This document shows, piece after piece, positions 32,560 through 45,000 of a stretch of DNA of 64,000 nt. Numbering within the stretch: position 1 is the stretch's first letter; the number at the start of each line of letters is the position of its first letter. Source of the DNA: Spongilla lacustris (Eukaryota; Porifera; Demospongiae; Spongillida; Spongillidae). A model generated the notes under the pieces. The model was not told the origin of the DNA and made no database searches. It was given only the letters and a program-made list of their open reading frames with translations. The stretch spans positions 11,256,632-11,320,631 of the forward strand of contig OX442418.1 in assembly GCA_949361645.1 (NCBI GenBank), written 5' to 3'. A program made the translations under genes and the position numbers.

Positions 32560-33490
32560 GAGAGGGGAGAAGGTTGTGAAGGAGAGGGGAGAGGAGCGGA
32601 GGGAGGGGAGAGGAGAGAGGGGAGAGGAGGAAGGGGAGAGGAGGGAGGGGAGAGGAGGGAGGGGAGAGGAGGGAGGGGGAAGGAGGGAGGGAAGGGGAGG
32701 GAGGAGAGGGGAGGGAGGGGAGAGGAGGGAGGGGAGAGGAGGGAGGGGAGAGGAGGGAGGGGAGAGGAGGGAGGGGAGAGGAGGGAGGGGAGAGGAGGGA
32801 GGGGAGAGGAGGGAGGGGAGAGGAGGGCGGGGAGAGGAGGGAGGGGAGAGGAGGAAGGGAGAGGAGGGAGAGGGTAGGAGGGAGAGGAGGGAGGGGAGAG
32901 GAGGGAGGAGAGAGGAGGGAGGGGAGAGAAGGGAGAAGAAGGAGAGGAGGGAGAAGAGGGAGAGGAGGGAGAAGAGGGAGAGGAGGGAGAAGAGGGAGAG
33001 GAGGGAGAAGAGGGAGAGGAGGGAGAAGAGGGAGAGGAGGGAGAAGAGGGAGAGGAGGGAGAAGAGGGAGAGGAGGGAGAAGAGGGAGAGGAGGGAGAAG
33101 AGGGAGAGGAGGGAGAAGAGGGAGAGGAGGGAGAAGAGGGAGAGGAGGGAGAAGAGGGAGAGGAGGGAGAAGAGGGAGAGGAGGGAGAAGAGGGAGAGGA
33201 GGGAGAAGAGGGAGAAGAGGGAGAGGAGGGAGAAGAGGGAGAGGAGGGAGAAGAGGGAGAGGAGGGAGAAGAGGGAGAGGAGGGAGAAGAGGGAGAGGAG
33301 GGAGAGGGTAGGAAGGAGGGGAGAGGAGGGAGAGGGTAGGAGGGAGGGGAGAGGAGGGAGAGGGTACAAGGGAGGGGAGAGGAGGGAGAGGGTAAGAGGG
33401 AGGGGAGAGAAGGGAGAGGTAGGAGGGAGGGGAAAGGAGGAAGATGAAGGAGGAGGAGAGGAGAGCAGGGAGAGGGAGAGAAGGGGATAG
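32560..33490. repeat. Polypurine tandem repeat (GAGGGA-type, ~18-base period in part)
   Basis: About 930 bases almost purely G/A on plus. 32930-33300 is a regular repeat of GAGAAGAGGGAGAGGAGG. The rest is irregular GGGAGAGGAGGGA. Long frames on both strands (Arg/Glu/Gly/Lys-rich on plus, Leu/Ser/Phe/Pro-rich on minus) are by-products. It lies in what would have been the region upstream of the NDUFS1-like exons. Confidence 0.95.
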
Positions 33491-33992
33491 GGACCCGGAT
33501 TGTGGGCGGAGATACCTTTACACTTTAGTACAGTTGGAGCACTGATAGAGGTTAGGTGTGAGTGAATGTACACGTACATGCATGTGGTATGTGTTAATGT
33601 GTTTGTATATGTGTGGTGTGCATATGTGACGTGTTGTGGGAGGTGTGTACCTATGTGTGTGTGTGTGTGTATGTGATATATGTTCTGAGATGTAAGGGTA
33701 CACCTAGAAAGGGAGCGGAGTACATTCTTTTTTACACAACCATGCAATGTACATAAATGGATATTTCATGAGGAATTAAAACATTTCTTTTGACAAAGCC
33801 ATTGATTCGTCAATAATAATGAGGTGTAACCATCATCACTGCATTATTATTTCATTACCAATGTATATGCCACTATTTTTAATTGCAAATAGCTTTTTAC
33901 AATCTAAAGAAGAAAAAAAACTCACACAACTCTAATCATAAGTCACGTGTAATAGCAGTACATGTACGTCATTAAACTTTACAAATCACCAA
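33491..33992. other. No gene seen
   Basis: TG-rich stretch (33590-33680) and the 3' flank of the next gene. No recognised exon. Confidence 0.45.
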
Positions 33993-36900
33993 TCAGTCAT
34001 TTTCTAGAAGAGGTTCGCGATATGTTATTATATTCACTCCAGATACTTCAGTTCCATAGTCTGCCTCAATTCCATTCACCAATGATCTCCTTTCGCCATG
34101 ATCGGGTTCTTTTTTGCACATATATTTCATCCTTTCATACACCATAATGTACACTGTAAGTATCAGAGCACTAGTGACACCTATGTATATTATTATTTCA
34201 AGTGTTCCATTTTCCTTAATAGCAAGGACGGAGGCTGAAAGAATAGAAATATTTATAACAAAAGCCATGTCAATCAGAAGATCAGACCACTTCTTGTACA
34301 CAGATAGGCCCACTGCCATGCACATGTATATAAGAGCACAAGCTATGATGGCCAACATCTTCACTGGTGTACTGTCTGACAATATGAACACCAGGTACAG
34401 AGGGAGACGGATAAATAGATGAACACCTGGCCAGAAGCGATAGCGGTCTTTGAACGGTGTCTGGTGACACCCTAAATATGGCTCGAATTTAGTAATCCAA
34501 TGAAGGCACCTCCAGTGTATTCTAGCCTGTAAGCAGGGAGCCAACAGTAGAATTGAGGTATATGGAATAATGATGACAACTATGACCACCAAACCAAATA
34601 TGAACAAAGGCAAGTGCTTCTTTCCAAGATACTCCACATTCCCATCATACTGCCATACAATGGAATCTGCAGAACTGTTCATTGTATTGAGGGAAGCAGG
34701 TGAGAATATGGTGATGATAATTTGTAAGATGTTTGAGCATGACAAGAGCACAAGAGTGGACATTACTGGGACTGCATTAAACCTAAAAAGCTTAGATGCA
34801 CTGGTGGAGTATCGTGCTGCAAGAATTACCATTCCTATTAGAGAAATAGGGAATACAAACTGCAGCCATGTTTTAGCATAACTGTCCATTCCATTGTAGA
34901 AGCATGTATCAATGCCCCAGTCAAGGTTGATCCAAGCAATGAGTATGGACAATAAGTATGAATAGCCTCTTCTGTTCGGGAAAAATACTGTATCATTTAT
35001 TCTAATGAGATTTGCATACAACAGTATTCCATTTAAAACACCATTTATTACAGTTAGGTTTGATATTAACATCACCATTACCAGAAATACTCCCATCACA
35101 ATAAACACAATGGTTAGCAGAAGGTAATAATTTGAACAGCTTGCACATCGAGAGGTTCCAAATGTCATGCTCAGATTCCCTTGGCACCCCCCGCATAGTA
35201 CTCCACTACGATTGTAGCTACACTGACTGTCCAAATCTAGTACGTTGATTGTTATGTTTCCTGTGCAATAATCAAATGGACATGACTTTTGGTATGCTGT
35301 AGAATTTTGGGATGTAAGACCTATCCATATGTTTCCTGTATTCAGCACAGTTAGATCACTGATATTACACACCAGGTTGTATCTTTGTAACAAAGGGTCA
35401 CATATGCATGATGAAGAGTTTGTAAATAGAACTGGACATGGTAAAATTATAATATCAAGTGAATAACTATTCATTAAAAACTGGTCAGAATTCAATGCAG
35501 ATTCAGTTATTAGTTTTACAGTCCCATTATTAAGCTCATAAGGTATCACATACGAACTGCATTGCTTGTATGTTTTCACAACACCTATTACACTTTGGTC
35601 ATTACTTGAATAAATGAGAATCACAGTTGGAACAATAGTGTTTCTTTGGCCAGCTGTGATGAATGATAGTTTGAGTACTTGTCCAGGATAGACAGTTACA
35701 TTTTGACCCGTCAAACATACCAGATTGGTGAATGCTTCACAAGAGTATATGCATGGAGAATCAGATGATATCCTTGATATTGATGGATCATAGTGGCCTA
35801 TCTCAGTGATGTTATTAAATACGTACGTTGAATTATAAAAGCACGCTGGTTGTATCTGGCAGGTATCAATATTGCCTCCATACAACACACTGCCTGCATC
35901 TCCAGCATAGTTGCTATCAAAATAAAGATGGATGCCTTCAATTTCTGCACAGTTAAGAGAATAGAAACATGTAGTGGTGGTTGATGCTTCAACATATATG
36001 GCTCCTCCTGTAAACACTGCTGTGTTTTCTATGAATGATATATTTGTGGGTGAACCAATATATAAACTTGAAACTGAATCAATGTAAATAGCTCCACCAT
36101 AAGTAGATGTGTTGTTCCTGAATATGGTATTAGAATTAGCTGTGAAGGTTAGAGTAGATGTTTCAAGAAGTGATACAACTCCTCCTGAAGAAGCAACACT
36201 GTTTCTAAACGTGTTGTCTCCCTCAAGATAAACGTTAGAATACTGGGCAATTATGTTTGATTGGATGAAGGTATTAGTTCCATAAAATGAAATGGTGGAA
36301 CTAAATAAAATCATTTTGGATTGTATGGACGAGTTATGTATTTCTACTATTGAATCAAGGTACACATCAGTTGGATTTTGTAAAATGCTATTAGTTACTT
36401 TATATACAGAATCACTGTCAACCCATACCTTACTGCCATTCAAGAATGATTGTGTAAGATCCACGTGGCTATTTTGAATGTGTAATGAATATGATGTGTT
36501 TTGATCCTGTGTAAATGTGCAATTGTTAATGGAAACATAACCTATTGCCCATTCAGAATATATATGAAGTGATGAACCAGTACCCTTTTCTGAAAAGTTG
36601 CATTCAAATTTGGAGTCTTTGATAGTGAACCAGGCTGGTTGGATTGAGTTTTCTTCACTATACAATATACCACTATCTGTTGATGTAGCATACATACTGA
36701 ATATGTTGCTGAGTGTTATGTTTGCATTCAGAGCTGATGTAGCAATCAGTAGGTTAGAACCATTCTGTCCATTATTTCTGTAAGTGACTAAATTATCAAT
36801 ATAGACATTCAGTTGCATCTTTTCTTCTACCCCTATAAATGTAAACCCAGCACCGTAAAGATCATCACTGATTCCCAGAGCCACAAGAACATATGAAAAG

Positions 36901-37709
36901 TTTAGTATGGAGGAGGTAGCAGGTGCATAGCAATACAAAATATATATATTTCCACCACCGTACACCACTTTATCAGGTATGTACAAGTACAAGCTCCCCG
37001 ATTCATTGAAACAATTCTTAATGGGCTTTTTCCGAAGATTCCTTTTTAAGTATTGGTTATTGGCCACAAATGATGACCTCATTATCTGCGACTGTCCAAA
37101 CACATTTGCCCCAGTTAAACCAAACCCAGAGCTGTTCCGAACTGCGAGACCATCCACCAGGACATTGTATACATTGGTGAAGTCAATACCACTACTATAA
37201 TTCAATACTGGCCCTATGCATACTGTACAGGTATGTCCGCAGTTTTGTATGGTCATGTTTGCAAGAGTAAGGTTAGTAACATTAGAAAATGAAAGTCCAG
37301 AAGGATTGGTGCATAATATAATTGTTGATGATTGAAAGTAGGAGATATTTTTATCATACGCATAAGGATCAAATCCATATTCTTCAACATCTTCAGCCAC
37401 TGAACGTTGTGTGAAGGTATCTGATCCTACCAAACGTATGTTCACTATGTCCTGTACTGAAAGGAAACTTTCCAATATGTGTACACCTGGTAAAAATATG
37501 AATTCTGTTCCAGATTGAAAGTAATAAGAAGCATTGTTGAAATAAGTCTTAAACTCATGGCAAGTGCCATTGACGTTGGTACAAGAGGAAACATTTGGAG
37601 TGACATAGTATGTCTTGTCATAATGTGAGGCTTCACTAAGAGTTGTGTGCAATGTGGCCAACAATAGGACTAAATTCTTTGTAGCAAAATGAAACTTGCT
37701 GTACTCCAT
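33993..37709 (-). CDS. Beta-helix multi-membrane surface protein, paralogue 2
   Basis: Intronless, 1238 residues. Signal peptide about 1-27 (MEYSKFHFATKNLVLLLATL). The extracellular part holds many N-x-S/T sites and repeated short beta-helix turns (about 80-600, for example STYGGAIYID and AVFTGGAIYVE), as in parallel beta-helix proteins. A Cys-rich segment (650-860) contains CPFDYC and RSGVLCGGCQGNLSMTFGTS. About nine hydrophobic segments follow (860-1192), with INLDWGIDTCFYNGM, QFVFP, WQYDGNVEYLGKKH and FKDRYRFWPGVHLF. The cytoplasmic tail ends ITYREPLLEND, an acidic di-leucine-like sequence that resembles endocytic/lysosomal sorting signals. A surface receptor, adhesion or recognition role is plausible but not shown. 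It is very close to the gene at 42075-45749. Confidence 0.9.
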   Translation of the reverse strand: MEYSKFHFATKNLVLLLATLHTTLSEASHYDKTYYVTPNVSSCTNVNGTCHEFKTYFNNASYYFQSGTEFIFLPGVHILESFLSVQDIVNIRLVGSDTFTQRSVAEDVEEYGFDPYAYDKNISYFQSSTIILCTNPSGLSFSNVTNLTLANMTIQNCGHTCTVCIGPVLNYSSGIDFTNVYNVLVDGLAVRNSSGFGLTGANVFGQSQIMRSSFVANNQYLKRNLRKKPIKNCFNESGSLYLYIPDKVVYGGGNIYILYCYAPATSSILNFSYVLVALGISDDLYGAGFTFIGVEEKMQLNVYIDNLVTYRNNGQNGSNLLIATSALNANITLSNIFSMYATSTDSGILYSEENSIQPAWFTIKDSKFECNFSEKGTGSSLHIYSEWAIGYVSINNCTFTQDQNTSYSLHIQNSHVDLTQSFLNGSKVWVDSDSVYKVTNSILQNPTDVYLDSIVEIHNSSIQSKMILFSSTISFYGTNTFIQSNIIAQYSNVYLEGDNTFRNSVASSGGVVSLLETSTLTFTANSNTIFRNNTSTYGGAIYIDSVSSLYIGSPTNISFIENTAVFTGGAIYVEASTTTTCFYSLNCAEIEGIHLYFDSNYAGDAGSVLYGGNIDTCQIQPACFYNSTYVFNNITEIGHYDPSISRISSDSPCIYSCEAFTNLVCLTGQNVTVYPGQVLKLSFITAGQRNTIVPTVILIYSSNDQSVIGVVKTYKQCSSYVIPYELNNGTVKLITESALNSDQFLMNSYSLDIIILPCPVLFTNSSSCICDPLLQRYNLVCNISDLTVLNTGNIWIGLTSQNSTAYQKSCPFDYCTGNITINVLDLDSQCSYNRSGVLCGGCQGNLSMTFGTSRCASCSNYYLLLTIVFIVMGVFLVMVMLISNLTVINGVLNGILLYANLIRINDTVFFPNRRGYSYLLSILIAWINLDWGIDTCFYNGMDSYAKTWLQFVFPISLIGMVILAARYSTSASKLFRFNAVPVMSTLVLLSCSNILQIIITIFSPASLNTMNSSADSIVWQYDGNVEYLGKKHLPLFIFGLVVIVVIIIPYTSILLLAPCLQARIHWRCLHWITKFEPYLGCHQTPFKDRYRFWPGVHLFIRLPLYLVFILSDSTPVKMLAIIACALIYMCMAVGLSVYKKWSDLLIDMAFVINISILSASVLAIKENGTLEIIIYIGVTSALILTVYIMVYERMKYMCKKEPDHGERRSLVNGIEADYGTEVSGVNIITYREPLLEND

Positions 37710-39200
37710 AGTGAGCCAAGCACTTTTTAACTGCTAATTGGCTAAAAAGGAAGAATTACAATTCATGATTAATCAGAGTGGTAGCATAAATGCAGACATT
37801 TTCAATGGGTCCCAACTGAATTCTATAACATCCATGAGCCGTATCTATGCACACATACATGTGTATATATGTTTTTTCAAAAGTCATTTTCTGGCCATGG
37901 CACTTCTATTTCCCATGATGCCTTGCAACTCATTGCTGCTCTGATGGGCGGATACAAAATTCAGGGGGGCACATCCCCTTATTTAAATTCATAATTCAAT
38001 TACCAACCAATGCGGGCAACCTATTGAATGTAATCGAATCGGCTCTTTATGCACCTTTATTGCTGACTTGTTGGGCTCTGAAAATGACCTTTGTAGTGGT
38101 CTTTATTAACAGGTAATTAGAGACAATGTCATATGATTTCTTAGTATGCCATTGTTGTTATAAGCCAGTACCGTAATATGCAACTATAGGTCCCTTCCAT
38201 GACCAAACGGCAAAAACCTCTTTTGCTATCCAGCCGGGTATACAATTGTACTCCCGCGTGGACATTCAGGACAATAAAAATTAATAGCACATACATGTAC
38301 TTACAAATCATTTCACATAATATACTTCCGCATATCCAAATATCTGCCATATTTATTTTTTGGAGGTCACATGATCTATTATTATATATATGAACCCTCA
38401 CAACACATACAAATTTCAATATTTAACTAGTAAACTATGTATGAGTCAACCATCTAAGTAGAGGTCTGAGACTTTAGCACGGGGACCTGCCCTTGCAAGA
38501 AATGCTCTGGCATTCGAGTGCACAAGGGAAAGGTTTAGCTGGAATAAATGCTGTCCAGAGTGGTGGAGTTAACCTGAACTGAAAGGCGGGAAGCAAGTTT
38601 CTTGAAAGTGTTAGAGGTAAGTTGGCCCCAGGCCCCAAATGATTCAACATTATTTTTTAATATTTTATTTTACAAATGGGCACATGATTGTGAGATAATG
38701 AATTACGAATAGGACTTCAATGTTCGATTGGAGATCCTGCTTTCTTTTTAGGAAAGGTTGATGGCCTCACTGAACATGTTTGTTGGTCTGTGATAAGAGG
38801 ACCTCAAGCCTCTGATGCACATTATTGCAGATCGCAATAAGGAGAAACTCTGTTTGCATCTATACAGTTGTGGATATCGGACCCATACCTCCTGAAATTT
38901 CTCTCACCTTCTCTCAGTAGTTCATACGCCCGCTTCTTCTCTTGCTAATTCGACTTGTAGCACTGCATTGGGGACTTATTACGATAAGATGGGGCATGTG
39001 GGTTAAATACTCGTATGTCAAAGAAAGCCCGTTGCCTGTCATTTACCCCAAAATTGTCTGCTGCAAAATGTAGCCATGCACCATTTTCAGAATTTGTTGT
39101 TTTGTGACAAATTTATTGACTGCATGTAGTGGTGGCTCGATCCCGATGTTGCAGCAAGTTTGTGTGAGAATCCTGTATAGCTGCTTAAGCCTCTTATTTC
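37710..39200. other. No gene seen
   Basis: Upstream flank of paralogue 2 (CCAAT-like AGCCAATTAG on minus near 37730) followed by unremarkable intergenic sequence. Confidence 0.45.
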
Positions 39201-39496
39201 ACAAGTAAATCAAAAACTTCTCTATCGATAAAGTGATTGGTGGGATGTAGGATTGGTAGCGCAAAAAGCAAGGAAACAAGGTACAATATGTTAAAGTGAG
39301 GTTTGGTAGGATCCTACAACTCACAGTCCTGAATTTGCAAATGAAGAAGCCTATTTGCAAATGTAGGACTGTTATAGTTGTAGGATCCTACCAAACCTCA
39401 CTTTAACATATTGTACCTTGTTTCCTTGCTTTTTGCGCCACCAATCCTACATCCCACCAATCACTTTATCGATAGAGACGTTTTTGATTTACTTGT
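39201..39496. mobile_element. Near-perfect palindromic foldback element
   Basis: 296 bases. ACAAGTAAATCAAAAACTTC at the left mirrors GACGTTTTTGATTTACTTGT at the right. Pairing continues with only a few mismatches through GGTTTGGTAGGATCCTACAA to a short loop near 39335-39350. Arms of about 140 bases this well matched imply recent formation. Same family as 30081-31106 and 51735-52088. No coding capacity. Confidence 0.9.
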
Positions 39497-40257
39497 TCCC
39501 CTAATTTTTTTTTCTCTGCCAGGAGTGTTTAGTCAATATAATGTATGGCTTAGTGTATTCGTTGCAATGCATAGGACGCTAAGATTCCTCTTATCAGTAT
39601 CGCCTATCGGGTATTAAATCTGAGTATATAGGCCTCTTTTTAATTTTATTAATAGGCCTACCGTTGTTCTTCGGATATCTTAAACTCAGAGTTCTCCTTG
39701 TTAACAAGCCGTTTTCTTTGGCTTGGTCATCTTTTCTGAATTAGAACCGCGTCTGCAGCTGCGTACATGCATAGATATTTGTGTAGCCTGGCAACAGTTA
39801 ATTAAGACGCGTGTGTGACGTCATATTGGATGCTGCTAGGCAACCGACCGATAATGAATTGCACCTGCTTGGGTCATTTCACGGCATTTCATCACCAGCT
39901 AACAACTGTAGGTCTTATTTGTATGATAGGGCACGTTTGGAAATCAAATGCAACTTTTTTAAGCTAATCTCGTCTTCGTACGACGTTCCTGTCGCGAGTT
40001 ATACGTGCTGAACGGAAGATGGAGGAGGAGGAGAACAAAAATTAAATGGCGGAATTTTGGTACCGACTTGTCACACCACGTAAACGGCACTGTTTAGCGA
40101 AATTCACGTTATATTTGTATATCTGTCATGTTTGTGATGGATTATATGCTAGCTGGCGAGTAAAGGCAACGCTTCGTTACCGTTTTAAAACGCTCGATCG
40201 AAAACCACGCCCACGAAAGCCAATCCGAAGCCAATCGTACATAGGACCCACTACCGT
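39497..40257. other. No supported gene
   Basis: Includes GC-richer sequence near 40190-40265 with the small palindrome AGGACCCACTACCGTGGGTCCT. No recognised protein. Confidence 0.4.
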
Positions 40258-40440
40258 GGGTCCTGATTATGACACATTGAAGGGAAACCTCCATCTGGAC
40301 AGTTAGTCATAGCATGTTTGACTGTGAAATTGTGTCCACAGTCACAGTGAGATGGTAAAAGTGCACATGGTGGAGGTCAACCATATCGAAGACAAAGGGT
40401 ATCTCTGATGGCCCCTTTATGCAGAGTGCAGGGCTTTTTG
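40258..40440 (-). pseudogene. Reverse-transcriptase element, decayed C-terminal fragment
   Basis: Minus strand reads TLHKGAIRDTLCLRYG, a TGA where the family has Trp, then LLPSHCDCGHNFTVKHAM, TNCPDGGFPS and CHNQ. This is the cysteine/histidine C-terminal signature (ALRYGW, C.CG..F...HA..CP.GGFPS.RHNE) of the same reverse-transcriptase family as the remnant at 10530-12163. It is too short and broken to function. Confidence 0.75.
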
Positions 40441-40892
40441 GTAACTGGTTACTGGTAAGTAGCTTATAAACCAAATCCAATACTCTGCTCTGTTCAAGTT
40501 CTCTCTTGTGTTTAATTGCTTTTCGTTTGCAATTCCTTTGAGACTCCTGGCTGGAGATAGGGGCATGTTGAAGGATAATTGACGTAAGAGGAGCGGATAT
40601 GTTATCATAAGTGGTCATAAAAATTGTGACTGGTTTTTACGAAGGTTACGAAAGGTAGGTATTTTTGAAAATCTATTTCTAGACAGTTTAAAGACGATAA
40701 AAACTTTGAGCGCCCTTTCACGCAGTATTCTGTGTAAAATCGTGCATAATATTGAAATTAAGGATGTACTTCTTTCTAATTAGAGTATAAAGACAATTGT
40801 GTATTATACTCTTCCAATGACATCAAAAAACATCAAAAAACGTTGCATACAAGAAATTTCCATGAAACTTTTAGGACGATCTAGCTATGAAC

Positions 40893-41157
40893 AATTTTAC
40901 TATAGAGCGTCTGAAATGAATAATGTAGCTAATCAATACCAAATAGGTTAAACTGTTCTTGTTATCTGAATAATGCCATTGATTCATTAAACAATAAAAG
41001 CCACATGTGTATAGCTTCACTGTGAATTTTACTATAGAGCGTCTGAAATGAATAATGTAGCTAATCCATACCAAATAGGTTAAACTGTTCTTGTTATCTG
41101 AATAATGCCATTGATTCATTAAACAATAAAAGCCACATGTGTATAGCTTCACTGTGA
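40893..41157. repeat. 132-base tandem duplication, two copies
   Basis: Starts AATTTTACTATAGAGCGTCT at 40893 and 41025. The copies differ at about one position (AATCAATACC / AATCCATACC), so the duplication is recent. No coding function. Confidence 0.95.
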
Positions 41158-42074
41158 ATGAGTCAAGCAGCCTTTGTTTATTTATTCATTCATTTAGAAA
41201 TGGAAAGCAATAATTTTGATTCAGGCTATGCTGCTCTGCACAATGGTATACACTTTCAAGTAGACAGTTATTGTAATAATTTCATTGGGGTCTCTGAGGT
41301 GTAAAATCGTGTTAGTATAGTAAGAGACCCTGCACGGATTATCTTACTAACCAAAACCATATCCAATTTGTGATTTATTTCCACATCCTTCCTCATAATG
41401 GAGCCTTATAATTGTCTCTCCAATTGAGAAAAAAAAAAAAAACTGGTTACGTCAGGTTGAAGATTATAGCTCACCACATATGGGTACAAATTTATTTGAG
41501 TAGTGATGTGTGTATAGAGCCTTTGATTTGCATTGCCACTACCTTAATTGGACAAGAAATGTAGCATGTTCCATGACATCCAATTTACATGGGGTTTTGA
41601 AAAATTCTATTATCAAGCATAACTAATAAAAGGAACTTTGAAAATTATTACCTTTAAAAATTAGTGCTTGCTATATTTTTAACATGTGCAGTTTTGAGCT
41701 AGCACAGTAGTTTTAAAGCAGACGCATTTCAGAACAGTCTTAATATAATCGCCCCCAGCCCACATATAGATCCATTAAGTTGCTGATGAGAAAAATTGCC
41801 TGGTCTGTAGCCATTCCTAGTCATGTTTGACCACATTTCAATATAATTGCATAAACAGGAGATGAAAGTGGATTTAACATGCTCTATTTAATTTATAGTG
41901 TTATGTTAAATTTCATCTGTACAGCTTTACTACATAAAGTAGCATACTCACAGCATTATTACCTGTATGTAGTAATCTAATAATTTGTTGCAAATATGTT
42001 TACAATACATCAATTACCAATCAACATAGCTTGTAGCTACAATAGAAGTTCACTATACTATCCAAACGATTTTT
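41158..42074. other. No gene seen; 3' flank of paralogue 3
   Basis: AT-rich intergenic sequence with a short A run near 41430. No exon recognised. Confidence 0.45.
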
Positions 42075-45000
42075 TTAATGTTCATCAGCATTTGCAAATA
42101 CATTGACCATTGGCCTTCTTATTCCATCCAATGGCACCTTATTCCAGGTACGTCTAATCCTTTCATAAACTATGATGTACCCTGTAAGCATCAGAGCAGT
42201 AGTTACACCCAAAAATAATATAATTCCACATGATCCACTGTCACCAATTGCAAGAAAAGAGGATGAAATAATTGAAATATTTATAATAAAAGCCATTTCT
42301 ATCATGAGATCAGACCACTTTTTGTACACAGATAGGCCCACTGCCATGCACATGTATATAAGAGCACAAGCTATGATGGCCAACATCTTCACTGGTGTAC
42401 TGTCTGACAATATGAACACCAGATACAGAGGGAGACGGATAAATAGAAGAACACCTGGCCAGAAGCGATAGCGATCTTTGAATGGTGCCTGGTAACTGTC
42501 GAGAAATGGTTTTAGTTTGTTAACCCATTGGAGGTATCTCCAGTGTGATCTAGCCTGTAAGCAAGGGGCCAACAGTAAAATAGACAGATATGGGGTAATA
42601 AGGAATATTATGACCACCAAACCAAATATGAATAATGGCAAGTGCTTCTTTCCAAGATACTCCACATTCCCATCGTACTGCCATACATAGGAATCTGCAG
42701 AACTGTTCATTGTATTGAGGGAAGCAGGTGAGAATATGGTGATGATAATTTGTAAGATGTTTGAGTATGACAAGAGCACAAGTGTGGATAATACTGGGAC
42801 AGCATTAAACCTAAAAAGCTTCGATAAACTGGTGGAGTATCGTGCCGCAAGAATTACCATTCCTATAAGAGAAATAGGGAATACAAACTGCAGCCATGTT
42901 TTAGCATAACTCTCCATTCCATTGTAGAAGCATGTATCAATACCCCAGTCAAGGTTGATCCAAGCAATGAGTACAGACAAAAAGGATGAATAGCCACTTC
43001 TGTGTTGGAAAAATATATTGTCATTTATTCTGATGAGGTTTGCATACAATACTATTCCATTAAAAACACCATTAGTTACAGTAAACTTTGATATAAATAC
43101 TACCAGTACCAGAAATAACCCCATTGCAATGAACACAAATATTAGAAAAAGGTAATAATTTGAACAGCTTGCACATCGAGAGGTTCCAAATGTCATGCTC
43201 AGGTTCCTTTGGCACCCACCACACAGTACTCCACTACGATTGTAGCTACACTGACTGTCTAAATCTAGTACGTTGATTGTTTTGTTTCCTGTGCAATAAT
43301 CAAATGGACATGACTTTTGGTATGCTGTAGAATTTTGGGATGTAAGACCAATCCATATGTTTCCTGTATTCAGCACAGTTAGATCACTGATATTACACAC
43401 CAGGTTGTATCTTTGTAACAAAGGGTCACATATGCATGATGAAGAGTTTGTAAATAGAACTGGACATGGTAAAATTATAATATCAAGTGAATAACTATTC
43501 ATTAAAAACTGCCCGGAATTCATTGCAGATTCAGTTGTTAGTTTCAGAGTTCCATTATTAAGCTCATAAGGTATCACGTAAGAACTGCATTGTTTGAGTG
43601 TCTTCACAATACCTATAACGCCATTTCCAGCAATTGAATAAACAAGGATTACAGTTGGAACGATAGTATTTCTTTGACCAACTGCTATTAGTGACAATGT
43701 AAATATTTGTCCAGGATAGACAGTTACATTTTGGTCAGTCAAGCATACACGATTGGAAGATTCATCGCAAATGTATAAACATGGAGAATCAGATGATATT
43801 ACAGATGTTGATGGGTTGTGGTAACCCAATTGAGTAATCTTATTAAACACATATGTTGAATCATTCAAGCATGATGGTTGTATCTGGCAGGTATCAATAT
43901 TGCCTCCATACAACACACTGCCTGCATCTCCAGCATAGTTGCTATCAAAATAAAGATGGATGCCTTCAATTTCCGTACAGTTAAGAGAATAGAAACATGT
44001 AGTGTTGGTTGATGCTTCAACATATATGGCTCCTCCTGTAAAAACTGCTGTGTTATTAATAAAGGATACAGTTGTGTGTGAACCAATGTACAAACTTGAA
44101 TCTTTATCAATGTAAATAGCTCCTCCATAAGTAGCAGTATTGTTACTGAATATGGTATTAGAATTAGCTGTGAAAGTTATAGTAGATCTTTCAAAAAGTG
44201 ATATTATACCTCCTGAAGAAGGCAAAACACTGTTGCTAAATGTATTGTTTCCCTCAAGATAAACATCAGAATAGTAAGCAATGATTTTTGATATGATGAA
44301 GGTGTTATTTCCATGAAATAACACACTGGACAAGGATATAATCATTTTAGATTGTAAGAATGAGTGGTGTTGGTTAACATGTATTACTGATTCAGTGTAA
44401 AACCCAGTTGAGTTTTGTAAAACACAATTATTTATTTCCCACTCCACTCCATCTATTGATATGCTGCTTCCATACACTGATGAGCTTGTTAATTCACCTT
44501 TATTTACGTTCTCATTATTATTGCCTTTCACTGATAATGAATATTTTGTTTGATCCTGCCTGAATGTGCAATTTTCAACTAATGCATAATGAAATGCATC
44601 CAATATATATATATAAAGTGATGAACCAGTACTTTGTTCTGAAAAGTTGCATTCAAATATGGAATTCTTGACAGTAAACAAACTTTGATACACTGGCTTT
44701 ATATATTCATATAGTCCACCACTTGACACTGATGTTGCATATGCACTGAATATGTTGGTGAGCATTACGCTGGCATTTGATGAAGAAGATATATAGAAAT
44801 TTGTACCATTGTATCCATTATTTCTGTATGTGACTATGTTGTCTATGTAGACCGTAAGATTTTTATTGTCCTCATTAGATATCAACGTTAAGCCAGCACC
44901 GTAAGGACCATCATTTATTCCCAAAGCCACAAGAACATAAAATATATTTATCTGGCACTTCAAAGACGTAGTGGGTACTTCATTGGAATATTGAAAAATA

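Noticed and set aside
32521..33747. Minus-strand 408-codon Leu/Ser/Phe-rich frame and the plus-strand Arg/Glu-rich frames
   Set aside because: Translations of polypurine repeat sequence; low complexity on both strands.
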